Program-made: the position numbers and the translations under genes
The notes under the pieces: model-generated
Told to the model about the DNA's origin: nothing
Database searches by the model: none
Seen by the model: the letters and a program-made list of their open reading frames with translations, nothing else
Source: Pseudomonas sp. B21-056
GTDB taxonomy: Bacteria > Pseudomonadota > Gammaproteobacteria > Pseudomonadales > Pseudomonadaceae
Length of the DNA: 64,000 bases
Assembly (NCBI RefSeq): GCF_026016325.1
Contig: NZ_CP087203.1
Coordinates: 372,001-436,000, forward strand
Direction of reading: 5' to 3'
Part shown: piece by piece, positions 29,601-38,249 of the stretch
Layout of the letters: each line of letters starts with the position of its first letter
How positions within the stretch are numbered: the first letter of the stretch is position 1

Positions 29601-30298
29601 TGTATCTGGTGCTGATGGCCGCACCGCGGGCCTGGCCGTGGCCGGTGTCGGCCCAGCCGCGGGAATACCGTGTCTACGCGGCGGCGCCCCTGGCCCTGTT
29701 GATGCTCGGTTGGTTCTGGCTGGCCAACACCTTCAGCAATGGCATCGCCGAGCCGTTGCCGTACGTACCCCTGCTCAACCCGCTGGAGCTGGGCCTGCTG
29801 TTTGCCTTGTTCGGTGTCTACATATGGATCCGTAGCGCGCTGGCGCAGTTGGCGATCCGTTGGGCCCATGCCGAACACGTCGCCCAGTTGATTGCCGGGG
29901 CATCGTTGTTCGCGTTCTTCACCGCCCTGGTGATGCGCAGCGCCCACCATTGGCTGGACGTGCCGTTCGAGTTGGAGGCGCTGCTCGAATCCATGTTCGT
30001 GCAAGCCGGGTTGTCCCTCGTCTGGACCTTGATCGCCCTGGGCCTGATGATCGGCGGACATCTGCGGCATCGCCGCGAGGTATGGCTGATCGGTGCGGCG
30101 CTGATTGCCGTGGTAGTGGCCAAGCTGTTCTTTGTCGAATTGAGTAACCGTGGCGGTCTGGCGCGGATCGTGTCGTTTATCGGCGTGGGTGTACTGCTGT
30201 TGGTGGTGGGCTACTTCGCGCCGCTGCCGCCCAAACGGCCGGAAACGGTTGCAGAGGCTGAGCCGCCGATGCCTGTCAATGAGGGAGTGTCATCTTGA
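26669..30298 (+). CDS. DUF2339 giant polytopic membrane protein
   Basis: A 1209-residue inner membrane protein. It begins with two short hydrophobic segments, a coiled-coil stretch rich in Gln, Leu and Glu (about 45-85) and a Pro/Glu-rich linker (about 90-165). The remainder is some 1000 residues of closely spaced hydrophobic helices, probably more than 25 of them, with many Gly, Leu and Trp. This is the DUF2339 pattern; the family has no assigned function. AGGGA precedes the ATG at 26669. Its stop overlaps the start of the DUF3999 gene, so the two are made together. The high count of helices with few charged loops points to a transporter- or lipid-handling role, but this is a guess. Confidence 0.9.
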   Translation: MQWILTLLGLAIGWVVDESFADALIGALSGLGIALVLRLRRLGAQAGKQQSLLEAAQQSLLTLEARLAVLERGTVSAPGAPVPAPEIVVAQAPQPEVRSEAEPESEPELVWELPPDLAPTPAMATQASQPLPDDIWTPAPVTSRRDARAAQPLEPIVTPPTPRGPGFIERAVAGARNWLFGGNTVLRVGVLLLFLGLAFLLRYATEGMVVPIELRYAGVAASALGLLGLGWWLRQRNNSYALMLQGTGIAVLYLTVFAAMRLHPLLDSKAALGLLVAVTVFSAILAVTQNALGLAAAAALGGFAAPILTSTGSGNHVALFSYFILLNTGILAIAWFKAWRLLNLIGFVGTFGIGIAWGLRSYSPELFFSTEPFLIIFFLMYLAIGLLFTRRKLLEMSDGPEDDSREALLRWSVRKGDYVDGTMLFGPPLLAFGLQLTLVMFLDLAAAFSALFLGMIYMGLARVLMRGRALLLAETCLALGVIFTSLAIPLGLDARWTTAAWAVEGAGIFWLGLRQQRPLARAFALLLQLGAARAFFGELQLGQGSLLQGAPLGALMLGAALLFSFYQLRKAAPGHTASWERQVQPVLAVLGLGSLYLLAPLFFFTHGTAIAWALAGLATLFVGLRLQSRAFLFTAFGVQLLGGALFLMRLRGADGDSAAVLNAGWSGLLSASLIGLALIGGMLLAARDEMVRNDVRLLRGLSVVLLAGLVLINLAVLFVLPWQTASGVWAASGLLIIWLSLYLKQRVSFVFGLLLQLLGGAAFLVAGPLLLGPLDAEGLRPLAHSGFWTPLVLGLAALVGAWRLQRGHSATVFEALRLRRLSELLLVWGAGWWALAWVSEVLRFAPENLQGSLLLMVAAISVVVWTVLALRLKWSALGLLCTLLIPAAGCVLVATWHNRYHPAADLGWLAWVAVFGVHFLSLKRLASTLPAQARSTAHVLGCWLLIGVLALELRYGLLLLSEQYNAWRWLGWAILPSLYLVLMAAPRAWPWPVSAQPREYRVYAAAPLALLMLGWFWLANTFSNGIAEPLPYVPLLNPLELGLLFALFGVYIWIRSALAQLAIRWAHAEHVAQLIAGASLFAFFTALVMRSAHHWLDVPFELEALLESMFVQAGLSLVWTLIALGLMIGGHLRHRREVWLIGAALIAVVVAKLFFVELSNRGGLARIVSFIGVGVLLLVVGYFAPLPPKRPETVAEAEPPMPVNEGVSS

Positions 30299-31680
30299 GT
30301 CGCAAGTTGAGTCGGATCGGCCTGGGTGTGGTCGGGTTGTGGGTGGCATGTTTATGGCTGGCTTCGTCGGCTACGGCCCAGGAGCAACCGGCGGACTTCG
30401 CCCACCAGGTGCCGTTGACCTTGAGTGGCGAGGGGCCGTGGTATCGCCTGCCGTTGCCGCTGGAGGTCCAGTTGCAAGCGCGACAGACCGACCTGAGCGA
30501 CTTGCGGGTCTTCAACGCGGCCGGGCAGGCCCAGGCTTATGCGCTGGTTCGCGAGGCGGCGCAGAGCCGGGAAAGCCGCACCCTCACCGACGTGAAATGG
30601 TTCCCGCTGTACAACGCTGCCGATGACAACGAGCGCGCGCCCAGTGTGCGGGTGCAGTCGAATGCCAACGGTACGCTGGTGGAAGTCCAGCCGGCCAGTC
30701 GGCTCGAGGCGGGGGAAGAGGAGTTGCGCGGCTGGCTGCTGGATGCCAGCGCGATCAAGGCGCCCTTGCAGCAGCTGATTCTCGACTGGACCAGTGAACG
30801 CGACGGCTTCCAGCGGTTCACCATCGAAGCCAGCGATGACCTGCAGAGCTGGCAGTCGTGGGGCGAAGGCCAGGTGGCGCGCCTGACCTTTGCCGATGAG
30901 CGGGTCGAGCAGCATGAAGTGAACCTGCCGGGACAATCGGCGCGTTACCTGCGGTTGCTGTGGGATTCGCCGTCCTCCGCGCCGGTGCTGACGTCGGCGC
31001 AGTTGCAGAGCGCCAGCCGCGAAAGCCTGCCGTTGCCGCTGGCCTGGTCGCAACCGTTGGCCGGCAGCACCACGAAGGCCGGTGAATACACCTGGCAGTT
31101 GCCCATGGGGCTGAACATCGAGGAGGTGCAGGTCGAGCTGAGCCAGGCCAACAGCCTGGCGCCGGTGACCCTGGCCGGGCGCCGTGAGAGCAGTCATCCC
31201 TGGCAGTCGATGGGCAGCGGTTTGTTGTATCGCCTGACCCAGAATGGTCAGGATGTGGTGCAGAACCAACTGCAGTTGTCCGGCCAGACCGTCCAGCAGT
31301 TGAAGCTGACGGTGGATGAGCGCGGCGGCGGCCTTGGTACCGAAGCACCGGCCCTGCGCTTTGCCGTGCGCCCGACCCAGGTGGTGTTCCTCGCACGTGG
31401 CGAAGGCCCCTACAGTCTGGCGCTGGGCAGCGCGACGGTGAAGGCGGCCAGCCTGCCACTGACGACGCTGGTACCCGATTACCGTCCTTCGCGCCTGGCG
31501 ACCCTGGGCATGGCGACGGTGAATGGGGCTACGACCTCGACGCCGGCGGTCGAAACGGCACCGGCGGTCGTCGGGACCAACTGGAAAAAAATCGGCCTGT
31601 GGGCGGTGCTGGTGCTCAGCGTGCTGTTTCTTGGGTCGATGGCGTTCAGCCTGCTGCGCAAGCCGCCGGTCAAATCCTGA
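30295..31680 (+). CDS. DUF3999 periplasmic membrane-anchored protein
   Basis: A 461-residue protein with a signal peptide (residues 1-28, ending ASSATAQE), a large periplasmic beta-rich region and one C-terminal membrane helix (IGLWAVLVLSVLFLGSMAF) before a basic tail. It matches the DUF3999 family. The start is TTG 30295, which overlaps the stop of the upstream gene by four bases (TTGA) and has GAGGGAG as ribosome binding site. A repeated motif of the type RYLRLLWDS/QLKLTVDE suggests discoidin-like beta domains. It is probably the partner of the DUF2339 protein. Function is unknown. Confidence 0.87.
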   Translation: MSRKLSRIGLGVVGLWVACLWLASSATAQEQPADFAHQVPLTLSGEGPWYRLPLPLEVQLQARQTDLSDLRVFNAAGQAQAYALVREAAQSRESRTLTDVKWFPLYNAADDNERAPSVRVQSNANGTLVEVQPASRLEAGEEELRGWLLDASAIKAPLQQLILDWTSERDGFQRFTIEASDDLQSWQSWGEGQVARLTFADERVEQHEVNLPGQSARYLRLLWDSPSSAPVLTSAQLQSASRESLPLPLAWSQPLAGSTTKAGEYTWQLPMGLNIEEVQVELSQANSLAPVTLAGRRESSHPWQSMGSGLLYRLTQNGQDVVQNQLQLSGQTVQQLKLTVDERGGGLGTEAPALRFAVRPTQVVFLARGEGPYSLALGSATVKAASLPLTTLVPDYRPSRLATLGMATVNGATTSTPAVETAPAVVGTNWKKIGLWAVLVLSVLFLGSMAFSLLRKPPVKS

Positions 31681-31698
31681 AGGCGGGTGCTTTGCACC

Positions 31699-31782
31699 CA
31701 TCGCGAGCAGGCTCGCCCCCACATTTGATTGCGTTTCCTCTGACGGAACCCGGTCAACTGTGGGAGCGAGCTTGCTCGCGAT
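31699..31782. repeat. REPIN copy 8 (twin of copy 9)
   Basis: ATCGCGAGCAGGCTCGCCCC, a loop, then TGTGGGAGCGAGCTTGCTCG. The loop (GATTGCGTTTCCTCTGACGG and onward) is the same as in copy 9 at 33527. Confidence 0.9.
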
Positions 31783-31892
31783 GACGTCACCCGTGAACTC
31801 AATCCTCCATATCCCGTCTCATAGGAGGAATTAAGTCCCGACTCGCGCTAAACTGCGCAGGTTTTTCCGCCCCCTATTCTTCGGAGCCGTCC

Positions 31893-32903
31893 ATGTCTCG
31901 CGTTACCTTGAGTCGCTATTTGATTGAGCAGACCCGCAGCAACAATACCCCTGCCGATCTGCGCTTTTTGATCGAAGTGGTGGCGCGTGCCTGCAAGGAA
32001 ATCAGCCACGCCGTGTCCAAAGGCGCGCTGGGTGGGGTCCTGGGCAGCATGGGCACCGAAAACGTGCAGGGCGAAGTGCAGAAGAAACTCGACGTGATTT
32101 CCAACGAAATCCTGCTCGAAGCCAACGAATGGGGCGGTCACCTGGCCGGCATGGCGTCCGAGGAAATGGACAATGCCTACCAGATCCCGGGCAAATACCC
32201 CAAGGGGGCCTACCTGCTGGTGTTCGACCCGCTGGACGGTTCGTCGAACATCGACATCAACGCACCGGTCGGTACCATTTTCTCGGTATTGCGTTGCCCG
32301 AACGAATACCTGAGCCAGAACGAAGCCCTGAACGAAAAGGCCTTCCTGCAGCCAGGCACCGAGCAAGTGGCCGCCGGTTATGCCATCTATGGCCCGCAGA
32401 CCATGCTGGTGCTGACCCTGGGCGACGGCGTCAAGGGTTTCACCCTGGATCGTGAGATGGGCAGCTTCGTGCTGACCCACGAGAACATCACCATTCCTGA
32501 AAGCACTCAGGAATTCGCCATCAACATGTCCAACCAGCGTCACTGGGAAGCCCCGGTGCAGCGCTACGTCGGCGAGTTGCTGGCCGGTGAAGAAGGCCCG
32601 TTGAAAAAGAACTACAACATGCGCTGGGTGGCCGCGATGGTTGCCGACGTACACCGCATCCTGAACCGTGGCGGCTTGTTCATGTACCCACGCGACAGCC
32701 GCGAGCCGACCAAGCCGGGCAAGCTGCGCCTGATGTACGAAGCCAACCCGATGTCGTTCCTGGTGGAACAGGCCGGCGGCGCATCCACTGATGGTCACCA
32801 GCGCATCCTCGACATCAAGCCTGAAGGCTTGCACCAGCGCGTGGCGGTGTTCCTCGGTTCGAAGGAAGAAGTGGCCCGCGCCACGGCGTACCACAAGGAA
32901 TAA
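31893..32903 (+). CDS. fbp: Class I fructose-1,6-bisphosphatase
   Basis: Hydrolyses fructose 1,6-bisphosphate to fructose 6-phosphate in gluconeogenesis. This is essential for growth on organic and amino acids, the preferred diet of this genus and the products of the hut pathway. The 336-residue protein has the metal/substrate loop [11 protein letters not shown] and the [15 protein letters not shown] signature. The DUF924 gene follows after three bases. Confidence 0.97.
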   Translation: MSRVTLSRYLIEQTRSNNTPADLRFLIEVVARACKEISHAVSKGALGGVLGSMGTENVQGEVQKKLDVISNEILLEANEWGGHLAGMASEEMDNAYQIPGKYPKGAYLLVFDPLDGSSNIDINAPVGTIFSVLRCPNEYLSQNEALNEKAFLQPGTEQVAAGYAIYGPQTMLVLTLGDGVKGFTLDREMGSFVLTHENITIPESTQEFAINMSNQRHWEAPVQRYVGELLAGEEGPLKKNYNMRWVAAMVADVHRILNRGGLFMYPRDSREPTKPGKLRLMYEANPMSFLVEQAGGASTDGHQRILDIKPEGLHQRVAVFLGSKEEVARATAYHKE

Positions 32904-32906
32904 ACC

Positions 32907-33503
32907 ATGGCCGAGCCTTGGCAGCCGTTACTCGATTGGTGGTTTGGTTCAGCCGATACACCGGACGAAATAGCGGCTGACAAGAACAAGCTGTGGTTTG
33001 GCAAGCACCATGATCGCCAGGCGCGCGAGCGTTTTGGCGATCAGGTCGAGCAGGCACTGGCCGGCGACTTGACCGACTGGGCGCAACGCCCGGAAGGTTG
33101 GCTGGCCCTGGTGATATTGCTCGATCAGTTCCCGCGGATGATCTTCCGCGACACGCCCAAGGCCTTCTCCGGCGATCTGCGCGCCCAGGCGTTGGTGGCC
33201 CAGGGGCTGGCGGCGGGTTTGGACCGGCAGCTCAAACCCATCCAGCGCGTATTCATCTACCTGGTGCTCGAGCACTGCGAAAACCTCGCCGTGCAGAACG
33301 AAGCCGTATCCCGGTTTATCGATCTGCTTCGAGAGCAGCCGGAAGCGGATCGGGCGGTGTTCGAAAACAATCTGGACTATGCCGAACGGCATCAGAAGAT
33401 CATCGCCCGGTTTGGACGGTTTCCCCATCGCAATGCGGTGTTGGGGCGGGCGTCTACGGCTGAGGAAGTGGAATTCCTGAACAGGCCTGGGTCCAGGTTC
33501 TGA
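32907..33503 (+). CDS. DUF924 family protein
   Basis: A 198-residue helical protein of the DUF924 family (TPR-like fold in solved members). Conserved stretches are LDWWFG near the N-terminus, LVILLDQFPRMIFR around the middle, and PFHRNAVLGR-like FPHRNAVLGRAST near the end. No signal peptide. It starts three bases after fbp and is almost certainly cotranscribed. Function is unassigned. Confidence 0.9.
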   Translation: MAEPWQPLLDWWFGSADTPDEIAADKNKLWFGKHHDRQARERFGDQVEQALAGDLTDWAQRPEGWLALVILLDQFPRMIFRDTPKAFSGDLRAQALVAQGLAAGLDRQLKPIQRVFIYLVLEHCENLAVQNEAVSRFIDLLREQPEADRAVFENNLDYAERHQKIIARFGRFPHRNAVLGRASTAEEVEFLNRPGSRF

Positions 33504-33526
33504 TTTTTCGGTGTGGCTGATGCCTC

Positions 33527-33610
33527 CATCGCGAGTAGGCTCGCTCCCACATTCGATTGCGTTTCCTCTGACGGAACCCGGTCAACTGTGGGAGCGAGCC
33601 TGCTCGCGAT
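33527..33610. repeat. REPIN copy 9 (twin of copy 8)
   Basis: ATCGCGAGTAGGCTCGCTCC, then a loop nearly identical to copy 8, then TGTGGGAGCGAGCCTGCTCG. Copies 8 and 9 bracket fbp-DUF924. Confidence 0.9.
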
Positions 33611-33628
33611 GAGGCAAGTGCAGACACT

Positions 33629-35521
33629 CTAGATCCGGAAGCTACCCACCAACTGCTTCAACCGCGCCGCCTGCTGTTCAAGGTCGGTGCAGGCCCGCAA
33701 GGTGGCTTGCAGGTTTTCCACGCCTTCCTGGTTCAGTGTGTTGATCTCGGTGATGTCGACGTTGATCGACTCCACCACGGCGGTCTGCTCTTCGGTGGCC
33801 GTCGCCACTGACTGATTCATGCCGTCGATCTCACCGATGCGCTGGGTCACGCTGCCCAGGCGTTCGCCGGCCTGGTTGGCGATGCCGACGCTGCTTTCGC
33901 TCTGGCGCTGGCTGTCGGTCATGGTCAGTACCGCCTCCCGTGCGCCGACTTGCAATTCTTCGATCATTTTCTGCACTTGCTGCGCCGAGTCCTGGGTGCG
34001 GTGGGCCAGGTTGCGCACTTCATCGGCCACCACGGCGAAGCCGCGCCCGGCTTCACCTGCGCGGGCTGCTTCGATGGCGGCGTTCAGGGCGAGCAGGTTG
34101 GTCTGTTGGGAAATGCTGGTGATGACCTCAAGGATCTGGCCGATGTTCACCGTGTTGCTGTTCAGGGTTTCGATGTTGCCGCACGAATCGCTGATCTTGG
34201 CCGACAGCTGCTGCATGGCGGCGATGGTTTTATCCACCACTTGCTGTCCGTCTTCGGCCAGGTTGCGGGCGTCGCTGGAGTGTTGCGAGGCGAGGGCGGC
34301 GTTCTGGGCGATTTCCTGGGCAGCGGCGCCGAGCTGGTTGATAGCGGCTGCCACGCTGCTGGTGCGCGAGGCCTGCTGGTCGGAGTTGAACATCGAGGAG
34401 TTGGAGGCGCTGACCACGCGCAGTGCCACTTCGTTGACCTGGCCGGTGGCCGAGGCCACTTCACGGATCGAGGTGTGGATACGCTCGACGAAACGGTTGA
34501 AGGAGGTACCCAGGGCACCGAATTCGTCCTGGCCGTGAATGGTCAGGCGTCGGGTCAGGTCGCCTTCGCCTTCGGCGATGTCATGCATTGCACGACCCAT
34601 GGTCAGCAGCGGTTGCATCAGCACGCGGATCAACATGCCCAGCAGGGCGATGATGAACACCACGGCGATGACCATGGCGATCAGCGCCGAAGTACGGAAT
34701 TCGCTGAGCATGGCCAGCGCGGTGTCCTTGTCGAGCACCAGTGCCACGTACCAATCGGCTCCCGGTACGCCGTTGACCCGGGTAAAGGAGATGAACTGGG
34801 TCTTGCCGTCGAGTTCGACTTCCTTCATGCCCGGGCTGACTTGCGGCGCACCGTTGGGGTAGGCCTCGGCGAGGGTCTTGAGGATGCGTTTGCTGTCGGG
34901 ATGGATCAGGATCTTGCCGTCGGCGCTGACGATGAACGCGTGGCCGTGGCCGCCGAAGTTCAGCGAGTTGATGATGGCGCTGACGCTCGACAGGTCGATG
35001 TCTGCACCCGCCACGCCGATCATCTGGTTCTGATGCTGTACCGGGGTGGCAACGGTGATCACCAGTTTGCCCGAAGAGGCGGCAATGTAGGGTTCGGTGA
35101 CAATGGTTTGCTGTGCGCTGTTGGCGGCCTTGTACCAGCCACGGGCGCGAGGATCGTAGTCGGCGGCGCGATTACCCGCCGGCACCGAGAACATCACGCC
35201 GTCGACGCCACCGAAATAGCTGAGCTGGAAGTTGCCGGTATAGGCCGGCAGGTCGACTGCACGCTTGAGGCTGGTGGCGCTGCTGCCGTCCACGGCGATC
35301 TGCTGGGCCAGCGATTGCAGCAATTGGATACGACCGTCGACCCAGGTCTGGATATTACGGCTGGTCAGGCTGCCGAGTTCCTGCATGGAGGTTTCGGTGC
35401 TGTTGTGCAGGCTCTGGCGCTGACGGTAGTCGTTGAACAGGATGAAACAGGCGAATGCAACGGCAACCACGAGAGCGGCGGCCAGCAGGATTTTGTGGCT
35501 GAATTTCATGTTTCTGGTCAT
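33629..35521 (-). CDS. Methyl-accepting chemotaxis protein, dCache type, predicted amino-acid receptor
   Basis: A 630-residue chemoreceptor: membrane helix at 10-29, a periplasmic dCache_1 domain (about 35-270), a second helix at about 277-300, HAMP, and the cytoplasmic signalling hairpin with [16 protein letters not shown]. The sensor domain has Tyr122, Arg127, Trp129, Tyr130, Tyr145 and Asp174, the set that binds the ligand's amino and carboxyl groups in amino-acid receptors such as PctA of P. aeruginosa. So an L-amino acid ligand is likely. No CheR pentapeptide ends the protein. Start at 35521; an internal Met five residues in is an alternative. Confidence 0.92.
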   Translation of the reverse strand: MTRNMKFSHKILLAAALVVAVAFACFILFNDYRQRQSLHNSTETSMQELGSLTSRNIQTWVDGRIQLLQSLAQQIAVDGSSATSLKRAVDLPAYTGNFQLSYFGGVDGVMFSVPAGNRAADYDPRARGWYKAANSAQQTIVTEPYIAASSGKLVITVATPVQHQNQMIGVAGADIDLSSVSAIINSLNFGGHGHAFIVSADGKILIHPDSKRILKTLAEAYPNGAPQVSPGMKEVELDGKTQFISFTRVNGVPGADWYVALVLDKDTALAMLSEFRTSALIAMVIAVVFIIALLGMLIRVLMQPLLTMGRAMHDIAEGEGDLTRRLTIHGQDEFGALGTSFNRFVERIHTSIREVASATGQVNEVALRVVSASNSSMFNSDQQASRTSSVAAAINQLGAAAQEIAQNAALASQHSSDARNLAEDGQQVVDKTIAAMQQLSAKISDSCGNIETLNSNTVNIGQILEVITSISQQTNLLALNAAIEAARAGEAGRGFAVVADEVRNLAHRTQDSAQQVQKMIEELQVGAREAVLTMTDSQRQSESSVGIANQAGERLGSVTQRIGEIDGMNQSVATATEEQTAVVESINVDITEINTLNQEGVENLQATLRACTDLEQQAARLKQLVGSFRI

Positions 35522-35805
35522 TAAGAGCGCTACCGCACAGGAGCTGGTCAGGAAGGGGTGTCAATTTGCCATAAGGCAGGATTCCACGCTGTTCTTTTTA
35601 TCGACCCGCAAGCGCCAGAGTTCAGGCGTCAACGGGGTAAACCCGACGAAATGCACGACGCGATCACAAACGGTTTGATTTACCGACGAAACACCTGCTT
35701 TTGAGCCAATAAATACCAGTGTTGCCGGGGAACCAGATAGGGGTTTTCTCTTCTAAGCTTCAGGTTGGCACCCTGCCACCTTCCTTCCGCTCCAGGAGTT
35801 TCACG

Positions 35806-36060
35806 ATGTCCCTGCGATCTATCGCGTTGTTGTCTTTGTGCGTCTTGTTGACCGCATGCAGCAAGGTCAACCAGGAAAACTATTCGAAGCTGTCCGCCGG
35901 CATGTCCAAGGCCGAAGTCGAAACGTTACTGGGAAAACCGACCGACTGTTCGGGCGCGCTCGGCATGTCCAGTTGCACCTGGGGCGACCAGAAAAGCTTT
36001 ATCAGCGTGCAGTATGCCGGTGAGAAAGTGTTGATGTTTTCCGGCCAAGGCCTGAAGTAA
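35806..36060 (+). CDS. Small SmpA/OmlA-like lipoprotein
   Basis: An 84-residue protein with a lipoprotein signal peptide and lipobox LLTACS (Cys at about residue 19), followed by a domain resembling SmpA/OmlA (BamE-like): YSKLSAGMSKAEVETLLGKP is the typical first helix-turn. It is shorter than BamE and has one Cys pair (DCSGALGMSSC). Ribosome binding site CAGGAG. It is 31 bases from the lipocalin gene. Probably an envelope lipoprotein; a role in outer membrane assembly is not shown. Confidence 0.8.
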   Translation: MSLRSIALLSLCVLLTACSKVNQENYSKLSAGMSKAEVETLLGKPTDCSGALGMSSCTWGDQKSFISVQYAGEKVLMFSGQGLK

Positions 36061-36091
36061 ACCGGGGCCAAGTGCCCACGGGAGAAAAATA

Positions 36092-36661
36092 ATGATGCGG
36101 TTATTGTTAGTGCTTTTAGCCGGCCTGGTATTGGCCGGCTGTGCCACTTCTGGCGAAGACCCGTTGGCGCCCAAGACCGTCAACAGCGTCAATCTCAAGC
36201 GTTACCAAGGGACCTGGTACGAGTTGGCCCGCCTGCCAATGTATTTCCAGCGCAACTGCGCGCAATCCGAAGCCCATTACACCCTCAAGCCTGATGGCAA
36301 CATGGGGGTGTTCAATCGCTGCCTGACCTCGGACTGGAAGTGGGAAGAAGTCAAGGGCACCGCCACGCCCCAGGTGCCAGGCAAGACCGACAAGCTCTGG
36401 GTCGAATTCGATACCTGGTTCTCTCGGATCCTGCCGGGCGCGTCGAAGGGACAATATTGGGTGTTGTACGTCAGCGACGACTACAAGACTGCCATCGTTG
36501 GTGATCCTAGCCGGCGCTACATGTGGCTGTTGTCCCGTACGCCGACTGTCAACGGTGTGGTGCGCGAAGAATTGCTGAGCAAGGCGCGTCAGCAGGGCTA
36601 TGACACGACGCGGTTGATCTGGCGCGCGTCGGACCGGCAGATGGCAAAGACGTCGGATTGA
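36092..36661 (+). CDS. Bacterial lipocalin lipoprotein (Blc type)
   Basis: A 189-residue outer-membrane lipoprotein with lipobox VLAGCA and a lipocalin beta-barrel. The signature GTWYELARLP is at about residues 40-49. Bacterial lipocalins of this group bind lysophospholipids or fatty acids and are made under envelope stress or in stationary phase. It follows the small lipoprotein gene at 35806 and may share its transcript. A REPIN follows 17 bases after the stop. Confidence 0.9.
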   Translation: MMRLLLVLLAGLVLAGCATSGEDPLAPKTVNSVNLKRYQGTWYELARLPMYFQRNCAQSEAHYTLKPDGNMGVFNRCLTSDWKWEEVKGTATPQVPGKTDKLWVEFDTWFSRILPGASKGQYWVLYVSDDYKTAIVGDPSRRYMWLLSRTPTVNGVVREELLSKARQQGYDTTRLIWRASDRQMAKTSD

Positions 36662-36678
36662 CTGCCAGATCATAACCC

Positions 36679-36767
36679 TGTGGGAGCAGCCTGCTCGCGA
36701 TGACGGACTTTCAATCAACATCTCTGTTGAATGTAAAGGCCTCATCGCGAGCAGGCTCGCTCCCACA
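36679..36767. repeat. REPIN copy 10
   Basis: TGTGGGAGCAGCCTGCTCGC and an inverted partner ending GGCTCGCTCCCACAG, between the convergent lipocalin and hutF genes. Confidence 0.9.
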
Positions 36768-36779
36768 GGGGGATTGTGG

Positions 36780-38144
36780 TCAGCCTAGAAGTTCGCGCAA
36801 TACCTGGGTAAACGCCCGGGCGCTGTCTTCTTCCGAGGCGTGATGTCCGTCACGCACCACCCATTTCCCGGCCACCATGACATCCCGCACCTGACGATCC
36901 CCACCGGCAAACAGCCAGCGATTGAGAATGCCGTCGCCCTGGGCCGTGGCGAGGTAAGGGTCGTTGCCATCGAGTACCAGCCAGTCGGCACGCTTGCCGA
37001 CTTCGAGAGCGCCGATGGGTTGTCCGAGGGCTTGGGCGCCACCGTCCAGCGCAGCATCGAACAATGTCCGCCCGACCATCGGCTGATCCGCCCGATACAG
37101 CCGGTTACGTCGTTGATCCCGCAGGCGCTGGCCGTATTCCAGCCAACGCAATTCTTCCACCACGCTCAATGACACGTGGCTGTCGGAGCCAATACCCAGG
37201 CGCCCACCCAGGGCGAGGAAATCCACGGCCGGAAAGATACCGTCGCCCAGGTTGGCTTCGGTGGTCAGGCACAGGCCGGCAATCGCCCGGCTCCGGGCCA
37301 TGAGACTGACTTCGTGGGCGTTGGCGTGGGTGGCGTGAACCAGGCACCAGCGTTGATCCACTTCGGTGTTTTCGTACAACCATTGCAGCGGACGGGCGCC
37401 GCTCCAGCTCAGGCAGTCGTCGACTTCCTTCTGCTGCTCGGCGATGTGGATATGCACCGGGCAGTGGGCGTCGCTGGCGGCCAGCACCTCCTGGATCTGT
37501 CCGGGTGTCACGGCACGCAGGGAATGGAAGCACAACCCCAGCGCCTGCGCCGGTTGCCCGGCCAGGATCGGTTGCAGGCGTGACTGGAGCTTCAAGTAGT
37601 TCTCGGTGCTGTTGATGAACCGACGCTGCCCATCATTGGGCGCCTGGCCGCCAAAACCCGAATGGCTGTAGAGCACCGGCAGCAGCGTCAGCCCGATGCC
37701 GGCGCTGTTGGCGGCGTGGCTGATGCGCAAGGCCAGCTCCGCCGGGTCGGCGTAAGGCGTGCCGTCGGTGTCGTGGTGGACGTAATGGAATTCGGCGACC
37801 GAGGTGTAACCGGCCTTGAGCATTTCGATGTACAGCTGTCGGGCGATGATGCCGAGCTGATCGGGGCTGATTTTTCCGACCAAGCGGTACATCAGGTCGC
37901 GCCAGGTCCAGAAACTGTCGTTGGGATTGCCCGCCACTTCCGCCAGCCCGGCCATGGCCCGCTGGAACGCATGGGAGTGCAGGTTCGGCATGCCCGGCAG
38001 CAGCGGACCGCCCAGCCGTTCGGCGCCGTCTGCGTGGGAACCGGCCTGGATACGGGTCAGGACGCCTTCGGCGTCGACTTCAAGACGTACATCATTGGCC
38101 CATCCACTAGGCAGCAGTGCGCGTTCGGCAAAGAAGGCGGACAT
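36780..38144 (-). CDS. hutF: Formimidoylglutamate deiminase HutF
   Basis: Hydrolyses N-formimino-L-glutamate to N-formyl-L-glutamate and ammonia, the fourth step of the five-step histidine pathway. The 454-residue amidohydrolase has metal ligands in NLHSHAFQR, HIHIAEQQKE, HATHAN and GSDSHVS. With HutG in the same locus, this shows the Pseudomonas route via formylglutamate instead of direct HutG/E-type cleavage to formamide. It is divergent from hutC, with a HutC-like operator between them. Confidence 0.96.
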   Translation of the reverse strand: MSAFFAERALLPSGWANDVRLEVDAEGVLTRIQAGSHADGAERLGGPLLPGMPNLHSHAFQRAMAGLAEVAGNPNDSFWTWRDLMYRLVGKISPDQLGIIARQLYIEMLKAGYTSVAEFHYVHHDTDGTPYADPAELALRISHAANSAGIGLTLLPVLYSHSGFGGQAPNDGQRRFINSTENYLKLQSRLQPILAGQPAQALGLCFHSLRAVTPGQIQEVLAASDAHCPVHIHIAEQQKEVDDCLSWSGARPLQWLYENTEVDQRWCLVHATHANAHEVSLMARSRAIAGLCLTTEANLGDGIFPAVDFLALGGRLGIGSDSHVSLSVVEELRWLEYGQRLRDQRRNRLYRADQPMVGRTLFDAALDGGAQALGQPIGALEVGKRADWLVLDGNDPYLATAQGDGILNRWLFAGGDRQVRDVMVAGKWVVRDGHHASEEDSARAFTQVLRELLG

Positions 38145-38168
38145 GGTTCAACCTCATCGTGCGTAATT

Positions 38169-38184
38169 TGTATATACATATACA
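38169..38184. promoter_or_regulatory. HutC-like operator between hutF and hutC
   Basis: TGTATATACATATACA is an interrupted palindrome with 7-base arms (TGTATAT/ATATACA). It lies 25 bases before hutF and 66 before hutC, so one bound repressor could control both. Its core resembles the site in front of hutU. Confidence 0.6.
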
Positions 38185-38249
38185 GACGTTTGCCTGGCCG
38201 GTAAACTCCGGCAAGCTAGCAACCTTCATAAGCAGAACAGGGAACCGCC

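Noticed and set aside
38210..38225. Minus-strand AGGTTGCTAGCTTGCC as a sigma-54 promoter of hutF
   Set aside because: The doublets have the right spacing but most of the -24 element is off-consensus, and I recall no evidence that hutF needs sigma-54. Too weak to list.
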